Source of the DNA: Derxia gummosa DSM 723 | GTDB lineage: Bacteria > Pseudomonadota > Gammaproteobacteria > Burkholderiales > Burkholderiaceae_E | Direction of reading: 5' to 3' | NCBI RefSeq assembly: GCF_000482785.1 | Contig: NZ_KI519499.1 | Coordinates: forward strand, 186,001-250,000 | Length of the DNA stretch: 64,000 nucleotides | Shown here: piece after piece, positions 42,075-52,316 of the stretch | Numbering within the stretch: position 1 is the first letter of the stretch | Layout of the letters: the number at the start of each line of letters is the position of its first letter | Position numbers and translations under genes: made by a program | The notes under the pieces: model-generated | The model's database searches: none | What the model saw: the letters and a program-made list of their open reading frames with translations, nothing else | What the model was told of the DNA's origin: nothing

Positions 42075-42423
42075 TGGTGGGCCCCCTGGGAGTCGAACCC
42101 AGCACCAACGGATTATGCCTACCCGCCACGGCTTTCGCCGCCCCTTTCGGGTTTGGGGTCTGGACTGTCTCTTGTCGTTACGACCTGCCCGTACAGTCTC
42201 TACACGTTCTCCAATTGCTTGGAGCTTCGCTCGGGATTGCCACGCCAATTCGATTATCGAATTGCCAGAGGTTTCCCCGAATTTGAGCAGTTCTATCCGG
42301 CACCAGAGTCAACTTGCCGCCGGACAACCCATTCGGCGCATTCCATCGACGAAACTCGTGATCGCGTCGGCAGGAAATTGCCACTTAAGTCCGCTGCTCT
42401 AACCAGGCATGAGCTAGAGGCCC
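42075..42423 (-). tRNA. tRNA(CAU), probably tRNA-Ile2, interrupted by a group I intron
   Basis: The tRNA is read on the minus strand. Exon 1 is 42423-42388 (36 nt: acceptor GGGCCTC, D-stem GCTC/GAGC, anticodon stem GCGGA, loop CT). Exon 2 is 42117-42075 (43 nt: CATAA, stem TCCGT, 5-nt variable loop, T-arm CTGGG-TTCGACT-CCCAG, acceptor GGGGCCC, A, encoded CCA). Joined, all stems pair (one U-G in the acceptor) and the loop reads CU-CAU-AA. The short variable loop rules out tRNA-Leu. With GGGCC at the 5' end, tRNA-Ile2 (lysidine-modified, reads AUA) is more likely than elongator tRNA-Met. The D-loop (11 nt) is slightly long. It lies 81 bp after rpoD on the same strand. Confidence 0.9.
42118..42387 (-). 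ncRNA. self-splicing group I intron in the tRNA anticodon loop
   Basis: The intron is 270 nt, without an ORF, and is inserted after U33. The exon ends in U and the intron ends in G, as group I rules require. Core pairings can be seen on the minus strand: P3 CTGCTC (42290-42285) with GGGCAG (42190-42185); P4 TTCGGG with CCCGAG; an extension hairpin CAATTCGA/TCGAATTG (42264-42246); P6 region CTCCAA-GCAA-TTGGAG (42224-42209, GNRA loop); P7 GACTGT (42198-42193) with ACAGTC (42168-42163); P8 GTCG-TAA-CGAC; and P9 hairpins with GAAA loops. AAATTCGGGGAAACC and GTGTAGAGACT closely match the core of the tRNA-Ile(CAU) intron known from Azoarcus. P1 and the internal guide were not resolved. Confidence 0.88.
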
Positions 42424-42504
42424 GAAAAACATCAGGCCGGAAGTTTCAGGTCAGGCCACGAATGGCGCAACTGGAAATTTCCGGCCCAATACGGCATTTG
42501 CCGA

Positions 42505-44883
<2,379 letters not shown>

Positions 44884-45016
44884 GGATCCAGGGAGTCATC
44901 CAGAGCACGGCGTGGGTGGCGCCGTGGCAAAGCCCGTGCAAACCAACGTTCCGCCACTGTCCTCGGGCTCGACAGACACGAGCGGCGGGCGCAAGTCGTT
45001 GAATGGAAAACCAATT

Positions 45017-45041
45017 ATTGTAGCAAACGAGCCACTTTCAA
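45017..45041 (-). promoter_or_regulatory. probable rpoD promoter
   Basis: On the minus strand an extended -10, TGCTACAAT (45025-45017), lies in the 154-bp dnaG-rpoD gap. TTGAAA starts at 45041 but is only 13 bases from TACAAT, so the extended -10 or an overlapping AATAAT (16-base spacing) would be used. It would let rpoD be transcribed separately from dnaG. Confidence 0.5.
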
Positions 45042-46864
45042 GCCCCGGATATTTCTCGGTTACCGCTTCGAAGCTTGATCCGCTCGGCTTGCAGTTCTCG
45101 GAACTGCGACATGTCCATTCCCGACCCCTGGGCAATCAGCTGCTGGATTTCCGACTCGACCCGGTTGAGCCTCAGGCGCGCGAGTCCTTCCGCAAGTTCC
45201 GTGCGCGCAAGCTGGGCTTCGGGGTCTTCTTCGGGTGAATCCTGACTGTCACCACCGGCATCGGTTGCGCCGTCGGGCAATTCGGCATCGACGGCGGCGC
45301 GCAATTCGGCCGGTGGATCGAACTGCTGGAGCTGCGCATGAATCGTCGCCGTCGTGACATGGCCATGACCGGCGCGCGCCAGTTGGATGAGCAGCCGCAG
45401 CGATTCCTCGATCGGGCTGCCCGCCAGCAGGATGGCCTCGTCGTCGGTGCTCATCTCGCGCGCTAGCGCCGGATGGCGCGCCAGCAGCAACAGCAGCTTC
45501 TGTTCGAGCGAAGCAACCGGCGCGCGCGCGGCCCTGGGCGGCGCCGGCCGCTGCTGCCAGCGCGACACGCCCAGCTCGTTCATCGCCGCGCCGGTCTCGA
45601 TCTGCGCGAGCTTGGCCAGTTCGTTGCCGAGCTGGGTGCGCAGCGCCGCGCCCGCGACCTGACCGATGAGCGGCTTGGCGCTCGACATGAGCCGCGAGCG
45701 CCCTTCGGCGGTGCGCAGATCGCAGTCGGCCGTGAGCTCCTGCAACAGGAAGGCCGACAGCGGCATCGCGCTCGCGACCTCGGCCTCGAAGGCCTCGGCG
45801 CCGCGCTCGCGCACGAAGGTGTCGGGATCGTGCTCGGACGGCAGGAAGAGAAAGCTCAGCAGCTTGTCATCGCCCGCGTGCGGCAGGCTGGCTTCGAGCG
45901 CGCGCCACGCGGCCTTGCGTCCGGCGCGGTCGCCGTCGAACGAGAACACCACGCGATCGACCTGACGCAGCAGCTTCTGCACATGCACCGGCGTGCAGGC
46001 GGTGCCGAGCGTCGCCACCGCGTTGCCGATGCCGCTCTGCGCGAGCGCCACCACGTCCATGTAGCCCTCGACTACCAGCACGTAGCCACGCTCGCGGATC
46101 GCCTCGCGCGCCTCGAACAGCCCGTACAGCTCGTTGCCCTTCTGGAATACCGGCGTCTCGGGCGAGTTGAGGTACTTGGGCTCGCCCTTGCCGATCACCC
46201 GCCCGCCGAAGCCGATCACGGCGCCGCGCGGATTGCGGATCGGAAACATCACGCGGTCGCGGAAGCGGTCGTAGCGCTTGGCGCGCTCGCCATTCTCGGC
46301 TTCCTTGTCGATGACGAGGCCGGCGCTGACGAGCTCCTTCGCGTCATAGCTGTCGAAGGCATCGCGCAGGCTGTCCCAGGCGTCGGGCGCATAGCCGAGG
46401 CCGAATCGTTTCGCGATTTCGCCGGTCAATCCGCGCTGGCGCAGGTAATCAATGGCTTTCGGGCTGGCGCGCAATTGCTTTCGATAGAAATCGGCCGCCT
46501 TGGCGAGAAAGTCGGTGAGCGAAACGGCTTCGGACTTTCGTTTCGCGATTTCGGCCGGCGGCAATCCGCCGTCCTCGCGCACGACCTGCATGCCGACGCG
46601 CCCGGCCAGATCCTCGACCGCTTCGGGAAACGTCAGCCCGCTGAATTCCATGATGAAGCCGAGCGCGCTGCCATGCGCTCCGCAGCCGAAGCAGTGATAG
46701 AACTGCTTGGTCGGGCTGACGGTGAAGCTCGGGCTCTTCTCGCTGTGGAAGGGGCAGAGCCCGGAGAAATTGGCGCCGCCCTTGCGCAGCTTCACGTACT
46801 GGCCGACCACGTCGACGATATCGACGCGGTCGAGCAGATCGGCGATGAAGCTCTGCGAAATCAT
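45038..46864 (-). CDS. dnaG: DNA primase
   Basis: A 608-residue primase that makes RNA primers at the replication fork with DnaB helicase. The N-terminal zinc-binding domain has C37, H40, C58 and C61 (CPFHSEKSP, FYHCFGCGAHG). The catalytic core follows with RVMFPIRNPRGAVIGFGGR and the TOPRIM domain (VEGYMDVVALAQSG, then SFDGDRAGRKAAWRALE). The C-terminal helicase-interaction domain is diverged and Ala/Gln-rich. The ATG at 46864 (MISQSFIADLLDRVD) is the family N terminus. It lies 25 bp downstream of yqeY in the macromolecular-synthesis operon. Confidence 0.97.
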   Translation of the reverse strand: MISQSFIADLLDRVDIVDVVGQYVKLRKGGANFSGLCPFHSEKSPSFTVSPTKQFYHCFGCGAHGSALGFIMEFSGLTFPEAVEDLAGRVGMQVVREDGGLPPAEIAKRKSEAVSLTDFLAKAADFYRKQLRASPKAIDYLRQRGLTGEIAKRFGLGYAPDAWDSLRDAFDSYDAKELVSAGLVIDKEAENGERAKRYDRFRDRVMFPIRNPRGAVIGFGGRVIGKGEPKYLNSPETPVFQKGNELYGLFEAREAIRERGYVLVVEGYMDVVALAQSGIGNAVATLGTACTPVHVQKLLRQVDRVVFSFDGDRAGRKAAWRALEASLPHAGDDKLLSFLFLPSEHDPDTFVRERGAEAFEAEVASAMPLSAFLLQELTADCDLRTAEGRSRLMSSAKPLIGQVAGAALRTQLGNELAKLAQIETGAAMNELGVSRWQQRPAPPRAARAPVASLEQKLLLLLARHPALAREMSTDDEAILLAGSPIEESLRLLIQLARAGHGHVTTATIHAQLQQFDPPAELRAAVDAELPDGATDAGGDSQDSPEEDPEAQLARTELAEGLARLRLNRVESEIQQLIAQGSGMDMSQFRELQAERIKLRSGNREISGA

Positions 46865-46889
46865 CGGCGCGGGCGGCTGGACTGGCGCT

Positions 46890-47339
46890 TCAGCGCGGCG
46901 AGAGCGCCGCCTTCACCTTGGCGGACACGACGGTCATGTCGGCCTTGCCGGCGAGTTCGCCCTTGAGCGCGCCCATGACCTTGCCCATGTCCTGCGGGCC
47001 GGCAGCGCCGATGCGGGCCACGGTCGCGGCAACGGCGGCCTCGATCTCCTCGGGCGTGAGCTGGGCCGGCATGTAGACCGACAGCACGTCGAGCTCGAAG
47101 CGCTCCTTGTCGGCCAGATCGGTGCGGCCACCGGCCTCGAACTGGGTGATCGAGTCCTTCCGCTGCTTGATCATCTTCTCGACGATGGCGAGGACGACGG
47201 CGTCGGTGATCTCGATGCGCTCATCGACTTCCTTCTGCTTCATCGCGGCCGTGAGGAGGCGAATCGCCGACAGCTTGGCGCTGTCCTTGGCGCGCATCGC
47301 CGTCTTCATGTCCTCGTTGATCTGTTCCTTGAGACCCAT
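46890..47339 (-). CDS. yqeY: GatB/YqeY domain-containing protein
   Basis: A 149-residue protein of the YqeY family, whose tail resembles the tRNA-binding C-terminal domain of amidotransferase subunit GatB. Family motifs are visible: MKTAMRAKDSAKLSAIRLL, KQRKDSITQFEAGGRTDLA, LSVYMPAQLTPEEIEA and the final KGELAGKADMTVVSAKVKA. The exact role is unknown, though conservation between rpsU and dnaG suggests a link to tRNA or translation. The start at 47339 (MGLKEQINEDM) excludes 30 upstream codons that are not conserved-looking. Two hairpins separate it from rpsU. Confidence 0.93.
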   Translation of the reverse strand: MGLKEQINEDMKTAMRAKDSAKLSAIRLLTAAMKQKEVDERIEITDAVVLAIVEKMIKQRKDSITQFEAGGRTDLADKERFELDVLSVYMPAQLTPEEIEAAVAATVARIGAAGPQDMGKVMGALKGELAGKADMTVVSAKVKAALSPR

Positions 47340-47375
47340 TTGCGTGACTCCGTGAGCTGAAGCTCCAAATGCGAA

Positions 47376-47431
47376 AGCCCGCGGTGGCGAGGCCAGCGCG
47401 GGCTGTGACCGGGTTGCCGGATCAGGCAACC
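47376..47431 (-). other. two hairpins between rpsU and yqeY
   Basis: GGTTGCC/GGCAACC (47412-47431) and AGCCCGCG/CGCGGGCT (47376-47404), read on the minus strand, follow the rpsU stop within 15 and 43 bp. The second is trailed by TTTCGCATTT, so it may act as a leaky terminator that makes rpsU more abundant than the downstream genes. Confidence 0.6.
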
Positions 47432-47446
47432 GTCATGCGAGCTCGA

Positions 47447-47659
47447 TCAGTAGAGCTTCTTGGGCAGCATCTGGCTGCGCAGGCGCTTGTAGTGGCGCTT
47501 GACGGCAGCGGCGAGCTTGCGCTTGCGCTCGGCGGTCGGCTTTTCGTAGAACTCGCGGGCGCGCAGTTCGGTCAGCAGACCGGTCTTTTCGATCGTGCGC
47601 TTGAAGCGGCGAAGGGCGACTTCAAACGGCTCGTTTTCCTTGACTTTGACGGTAGGCAT
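47447..47659 (-). CDS. rpsU: 30S ribosomal protein S21
   Basis: The complete 70-residue bS21: [20 protein letters not shown], with RTIEKTG and the basic C terminus [17 protein letters not shown]. It sits on the 30S platform near the anti-Shine-Dalgarno region and helps initiation. Length and sequence are fully conventional. It is the first gene of the rpsU-yqeY-dnaG-rpoD block; the 185 bp upstream to 47844 probably hold its promoter, with A+T-rich TTTCCATAAAGG, but no clear -35/-10 pair is assigned. Confidence 0.97.
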   Translation of the reverse strand: MPTVKVKENEPFEVALRRFKRTIEKTGLLTELRAREFYEKPTAERKRKLAAAVKRHYKRLRSQMLPKKLY

Positions 47660-47844
47660 GTGTCGTGGCTTGTTCCAAAAAGTGCCGCGAGTGTTGCCAA
47701 GCGGCCATGAGTAAGCCCGCTAGTGTATTGGTTTCCATAAAGGCCGGTCAAGAATTCGGGCCTGCGTTGCAATTGTCGATGCGCAACAGCCTGGGCGCCG
47801 GCCCGATTCGCGGCATTCCCGATTTGCGAATCGGCATTGGCGCC

Positions 47845-49086
47845 TCACGCCGCAATCGCCATTCCCGCCGCATGCCCGCTGGCCCAGGCCCACTGGAAGT
47901 TGTAGCCGCCGAGCCAGCCCGTCACATCCACCACCTCGCCGATGAAATGCAGGCCCGGCACGCGCCGCGCCTCCATCGTCGATTGCGACAGCTCGCGCGT
48001 ATCGATGCCACCCAGCCCGACCTCCGCCTTGCGCCAGCCCTCGCTGCCGTTCGGCACGAGCGACCAGGACGACAGCCGCCCCGCCACGTCGCGCAGCAGC
48101 GCGTCCGGACATTCGGCGAGCTTGCGGTCGGCCGGGGCGCGGGCGTGTTCGAGCCAGACATCGGCAAGGCGACGCGGCAGCCATTCGGCCAGCGACGGCC
48201 CGAGCCGGCGCGCGGATTCGCGCTTGAGGGCGAGCAGTTCGCCGGCGGCATCGCGGCCGGGCAGCAGGTCGATGCTGATCGGCTCGCCGGGGCGCCAGTA
48301 GCTCGAGATCTGAAGCACGGCCGGCCCCGACAGGCCGCGATGCGTGAACAGCAGGTCTTCGACGAAATGCCCCTCGCCGCAGCCGATGCCGACCTCGCAG
48401 GCGATGCCGGCCAGCCCGGCGAAGGGCTGCCATTCGCGCGCGTCGAAGGTGAGCGGCACGAGCGCCGGGCGCGACTCGACCACCTTCAGCCCGAACTGGC
48501 GCGCGATGCGATGGCCGAAATCGGTCGCGCCGATCTTGGGGATGGGCGGGCCGCCGGTGGCGATGACGACGCGCGCGGCGCGGAACTCGCCGGCGTCTGT
48601 CTCGACGACGAAGTCATCGCCCGCCGCCTCGCGCCGGATGCCGGCCACCTTCACGCCCATGCGCCGGTCCACGCCGCCGGCGCGGCATTCGGCGTCGAGC
48701 ATGGCGATGATGTCCTCGCTGCCGCGGTCGCAGAAAAGCTGGCCGCGATGCTTCTCGTGGAAAGGAATGCGGTGGCTCTTGACCAGCGCGATGAAGTCGG
48801 CCGGCGTGTAGCGCGACAGGGCCGAGCGGCAGAAATGCGGGTTCTGCGAGAGGTAGTTGGCCGGGCCGGCATTGACGTTGGTGAAGTTGCAGCGCCCGCC
48901 GCCGGAGATGCGGATCTTCTCGGCAAGTTTGGTGGCGTGGTCGAGCAGCAGCACGCGCGCGCCACGCTGGCCGGCGACGGCCGCGCACATGAGGCCGGCG
49001 GCGCCGGCGCCGATGACGATGGCGTCGAAGGCGCGCGCGCCCGCGTTGCCCCGCGCCACGTCGGCGCCCGTTCCACGCCCGCTCAT
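47845..49086 (-). CDS. HI0933-family NAD(P)/FAD-dependent oxidoreductase
   Basis: A 413-residue flavoprotein of the HI0933/YhiN group. The dinucleotide-binding motif is at the N terminus (AIVIGAGAAGLMCAAVAGQR), followed by KIRISGGGRCNFTN, which is the family signature, ATGGPPIPKIGATDFG, and the C-terminal FAD contact GEVVDVTGWLGGYNFQWAW. The physiological substrate is unknown. The start at 49086 overlaps the stop of the FUSC gene (ATGA), so translation is likely coupled; longer in-frame starts would add Arg/Gly-rich residues. Confidence 0.9.
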   Translation of the reverse strand: MSGRGTGADVARGNAGARAFDAIVIGAGAAGLMCAAVAGQRGARVLLLDHATKLAEKIRISGGGRCNFTNVNAGPANYLSQNPHFCRSALSRYTPADFIALVKSHRIPFHEKHRGQLFCDRGSEDIIAMLDAECRAGGVDRRMGVKVAGIRREAAGDDFVVETDAGEFRAARVVIATGGPPIPKIGATDFGHRIARQFGLKVVESRPALVPLTFDAREWQPFAGLAGIACEVGIGCGEGHFVEDLLFTHRGLSGPAVLQISSYWRPGEPISIDLLPGRDAAGELLALKRESARRLGPSLAEWLPRRLADVWLEHARAPADRKLAECPDALLRDVAGRLSSWSLVPNGSEGWRKAEVGLGGIDTRELSQSTMEARRVPGLHFIGEVVDVTGWLGGYNFQWAWASGHAAGMAIAA

Positions 49087-51392
49087 GCCGCCGCTCCCGC
49101 CGCGACGGCCACCGGCTCGGCGCAATGCGCGCCCAGCTGACAGGCGCGCACCGTGACCCGGCGCGCCATGTCGATCACCGCCTGGAGCCGCTCGACCAGC
49201 GCCTCGGCCTCGGGCGTGAGCGGTGGCGGATCGGACCTGGCCACACCGTCGAAACCGGTCTCGCCGTCAGGCCGGGCCGGACCGTCGAAGCGGGTGGCGC
49301 CCTCGGCCCGGGCCGCACCGTCTGGCGGCGCGCTGCCGTCGGATGACGCGTCGGCGCCGGCCACGAGCCAGCCCGCCACAGCGGGCCGCGCGATGTCGGC
49401 GGGCGCGTCGCTCTTGCCTGCCGCGAAGGCCTCGGCCTGAGCGAGCAGGCCGTCCACCGCCGCGAGCGCGCGTTCCAGCATCCGGCCGGCGAACACCGGG
49501 TCCACCGCCGCGCCCTGCTCGCGCAGCAGCACCCGCGTGGCGGCGAGCTGCGAGGCCAGCACGTAATGCGCGGCGAGCAGGTTGTTGAGCGGCATGACCG
49601 GCCGCCGACGCCGGTCGGGCTCGACCAGCATCCCGCGCAGCGCGGTCGCGTAGGCGGCGATCGACTCCTGCATGCGCCGGCGCGCGAGGCCATAGGCGCC
49701 GGCCGTGGGCGCGAGCGCCAGTGCCTGCTCGGCATAGCCGCGCATCGCGCGCACCAGCGCCTGGGCCTGGCGCGGCATGCTTTCCGAGGTCCAGCTCGGC
49801 AGCACGAAGCTGAAGACATGCGCCAGCAGCGCGCCGATGAGCGTATCCACCACCCGCTCGACCACGAGCGAATGCTGGCCCGGATCGAGCAGATGCAGTT
49901 GCAGCAGACCCAGCACCGACGCCGCCACCGAGGTGAAGCGGTAGTTGACCGTGGTGAAGGCATGCGCCGCCGCCAGCGCCACGAAGATGGCCGCGACGAT
50001 CACCTCCGGCTCGGGCAGGTAGTGCAGCAGCAGCCCGGTGAGCAGACAGCCGATGAGCGTGCCCACCACGCGGTCGTTGCGACGCTTGATCGTCATCGAA
50101 TAGTTGGCCCGCATGATCACGGCGATGGTCAGCAGGATCCATTGGCCGTGCGACGCGTAATGCAGGTTCTGCGCGATGAGGTAGCCGGCCGCCATCGCCA
50201 GCGTGGTGCGGATCGCATGGCGCAGCACCGGCGATTCGAGCTTGAACTGCGCCGTCAGCACGCGCAGGCCCCAGCCGGCGCGCGACAGGAAGGGCCGCAG
50301 GTTGAGCGATTCCGGCAGGTCGGCCAGCGAACCGGGCCGCTCGACGAGACGGCGCAGCGCCTCGGTCTGCTCGACCACGCCGAGCACGCGCCGGTAGCCC
50401 GCGCGCGCGATGTCGAGCGAGTCGTGACCTTCGAGCCCTTCGTCCTCGGCCAGCCGGCGCAGCTCGTGGGCGATGGCGAGCCGCTCGGCGCGGTAGTTGA
50501 CGCCCCGGCGCGGCGCGATGTCGTTGAGCAGCGCCCAGGCCAGTTCGTCGATGTCGGCCGCCGCCTTGCGCACCAGGTCGCGCATGAACATGAGCAGATC
50601 GGAGCCTTCGTGGTCGCGGCGCAGGCGGTCGTAATCGGTCTGGCTGGCGATCGAGTATTCGGACAGGTCGAGCGCCGCGAGCAGCACCGCCGCGAGCCGC
50701 GCCGCACGGTCGTCGCGCACCTCGCGGAACACGAAATCGCGCGCGACCTGGAGCTGGTCGGTCAGCTTCGCCTGCTGGACGATGAGCGCGTCATAGGCCG
50801 CGTCGAGGCCGGTTTCGGTGTCGAACAGCTCGGCCTTGCAACGCAGATAGCCGCTGAACTCGCCGAGGCATTCGGCCAGCGCCTGCTGCTTGGTGCGCAG
50901 CGCGAGCAGCCGCGCCACCACCAGCGCATAGCCGCCATAGGCCAGCGCGCCGGCAAACATCAGCAGCGTGTGGCGCACCACCTCGGCCGGCGTGCCGCCG
51001 CCCACGCCGATGGTCAGCACGATCGTGAAGAAGCCCGCGAAGCTGATCGGCAGCGCCTTGCGCCCGTAGGCGGTCAGCATCGAGATGAAGAAGCTCAGCG
51101 CGAGCAGCGTGAGGCCGAGCGCCACCGGCGAATCGAGCGCGAGCCCGACCGATAGCGCCGCGATGCACATGACGCCGAGGGCCACGCCCATCTCGCGCAG
51201 CTTGTGGCGCGCGGGGCTGGGCGTGTCGGCGAAGCTGATGGCGATGGCGCCCGAGCCGATGCTCGTGGCGGTGCCGAAATCGAAGGCCCACCAAGCTAGC
51301 AGGCCGAGCGAGACGACGCCGACGGCGGCGCCGAGGCCGTTGAAGGCGTAGTGACTGAGGACGTAACGGGCGAGTGCGGGGCGGACTTCCAT
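49083..51392 (-). CDS. FUSC/YccS family inner-membrane protein
   Basis: A 769-residue protein with two sets of membrane helices. Residues 15-165 carry about six helices, a cytoplasmic helical domain of about 230 residues follows, and a second set sits near 400-530 (IRTTLAMAAGYLIAQNLHY; VVGTLIGCLLTGLLLHYL). This layout fits the YccS/YhfK branch of the fusaric-acid-resistance superfamily. Transport of aromatic acids is known for some relatives; the substrate here is unknown. The C-terminal region contains a low-complexity run of repeated FDG/PDG units (about residues 685-720) not expected in the family. It overlaps the flavoprotein gene by four bases. Confidence 0.88.
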   Translation of the reverse strand: MEVRPALARYVLSHYAFNGLGAAVGVVSLGLLAWWAFDFGTATSIGSGAIAISFADTPSPARHKLREMGVALGVMCIAALSVGLALDSPVALGLTLLALSFFISMLTAYGRKALPISFAGFFTIVLTIGVGGGTPAEVVRHTLLMFAGALAYGGYALVVARLLALRTKQQALAECLGEFSGYLRCKAELFDTETGLDAAYDALIVQQAKLTDQLQVARDFVFREVRDDRAARLAAVLLAALDLSEYSIASQTDYDRLRRDHEGSDLLMFMRDLVRKAAADIDELAWALLNDIAPRRGVNYRAERLAIAHELRRLAEDEGLEGHDSLDIARAGYRRVLGVVEQTEALRRLVERPGSLADLPESLNLRPFLSRAGWGLRVLTAQFKLESPVLRHAIRTTLAMAAGYLIAQNLHYASHGQWILLTIAVIMRANYSMTIKRRNDRVVGTLIGCLLTGLLLHYLPEPEVIVAAIFVALAAAHAFTTVNYRFTSVAASVLGLLQLHLLDPGQHSLVVERVVDTLIGALLAHVFSFVLPSWTSESMPRQAQALVRAMRGYAEQALALAPTAGAYGLARRRMQESIAAYATALRGMLVEPDRRRRPVMPLNNLLAAHYVLASQLAATRVLLREQGAAVDPVFAGRMLERALAAVDGLLAQAEAFAAGKSDAPADIARPAVAGWLVAGADASSDGSAPPDGAARAEGATRFDGPARPDGETGFDGVARSDPPPLTPEAEALVERLQAVIDMARRVTVRACQLGAHCAEPVAVAAGAAA

Positions 51393-51434
51393 GCGGGCGA
51401 TTGTCTCAGCCCGCAGTGACCGTCGGTCGCGCGA

Positions 51435-52229
51435 TCAGCCTTGCGCCGCCTGACGCGCGCCGTCGGCCGCCAGGCTGTCGAGCGAATCGGCGGCGGCCAT
51501 CGCCACCACCTCGCCGATGATGATCACCGCCGGGCTCGCGAAGCCCTGGGCCGCGATGTCGTCCGCGAGCCGGTCGAGCCGCGTGACGAGCCGGCGCTGG
51601 TCCTCGCGCGTGCCGTTCTGCACCACGGCCACCGGCATGTCGGCGCGCATGCCGCCTTCGGCCAGTGCCGCCGCGATCTGGCGCGAGCGCGCCATGCCCA
51701 TGTAGACCACCAGCGTCAGCCCCGAGCGCGCGAGCGCGGCCCAGTCCGGGCCCCGGCCGTCCTTCTTGCTGTGGCCGGTGACGAAGGCCACGCCCTGCGA
51801 GCAGTCGCGGTGCGTGACGGGGATGCCGGCCGCGCTCGCCGCGCCGACGCCGCTCGTGATACCGGGCACCACTTCCACCGCGATGCCGAGCGCGCGCAGA
51901 TGGGCGCATTCCTCGCCGCCGCGGCCGAACACGAAGGGGTCGCCGCCCTTCAGGCGCACGACGGTGCGGCCGGCGCGCGCCTCGGCAAACATCAGCCGCT
52001 CGATGAATTCCTGCGGCGTGCTCTCGCAGCCGCCGCGCTTGCCGACCGCGACGCGGCGCGCCTCGGGCCGGGCGTGTTCGAGCACGGCGAGATTGACGAG
52101 GTCGTCGATGAGCAGCACGTCGGCCGAGGCGATCGCGCGCACGGCCTTGAGCGTGAGCAGCTCCGGATCGCCGGGGCCGGCGCCGACGAGGATGACTCGG
52201 CCGGGGGGAACGGTGCGGATGGTTTGCAT
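51435..52229 (-). CDS. cobA: uroporphyrinogen-III C-methyltransferase
   Basis: A 264-residue SUMT without the CysG dehydrogenase part. Signatures are VILVGAGPGDPELLTLKAV, VRLKGGDPFVFGRGGEE, and VVPGITSGVGAASAAGIP with THRDCSQGVAFVTGH. It transfers two methyl groups from SAM to uroporphyrinogen III, giving precorrin-2, the precursor of siroheme and cobalamin. Being last in the nitrate-assimilation gene row, it most likely supplies siroheme for NirB. Dehydrogenase and ferrochelatase functions must be encoded elsewhere. The nirE/sumT naming would be equally suitable. Confidence 0.93.
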   Translation of the reverse strand: MQTIRTVPPGRVILVGAGPGDPELLTLKAVRAIASADVLLIDDLVNLAVLEHARPEARRVAVGKRGGCESTPQEFIERLMFAEARAGRTVVRLKGGDPFVFGRGGEECAHLRALGIAVEVVPGITSGVGAASAAGIPVTHRDCSQGVAFVTGHSKKDGRGPDWAALARSGLTLVVYMGMARSRQIAAALAEGGMRADMPVAVVQNGTREDQRRLVTRLDRLADDIAAQGFASPAVIIIGEVVAMAAADSLDSLAADGARQAAQG

Positions 52230-52316
52230 GCTCTGGCTCCGGTGAAACGGTGGTGCGGTCGGGCGGTGGAACGGTGGTTCTACTTGGGCGGCGCAAGAAG
52301 CAGGCCGGCCCGCGCG

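Noticed and set aside
42075..42423. Reading the split tRNA as tRNA-Leu(UAA) (exon 1 ending CTTAA)
   Set aside because: The intron would then end in U rather than G. The variable loop has five bases, whereas tRNA-Leu has a long variable arm.
42075..42423. tmRNA (ssrA)
   Set aside because: The 5' and 3' parts form a full tRNA with D-arm and anticodon stem, and there is no tag reading frame. The insert has a group I core.
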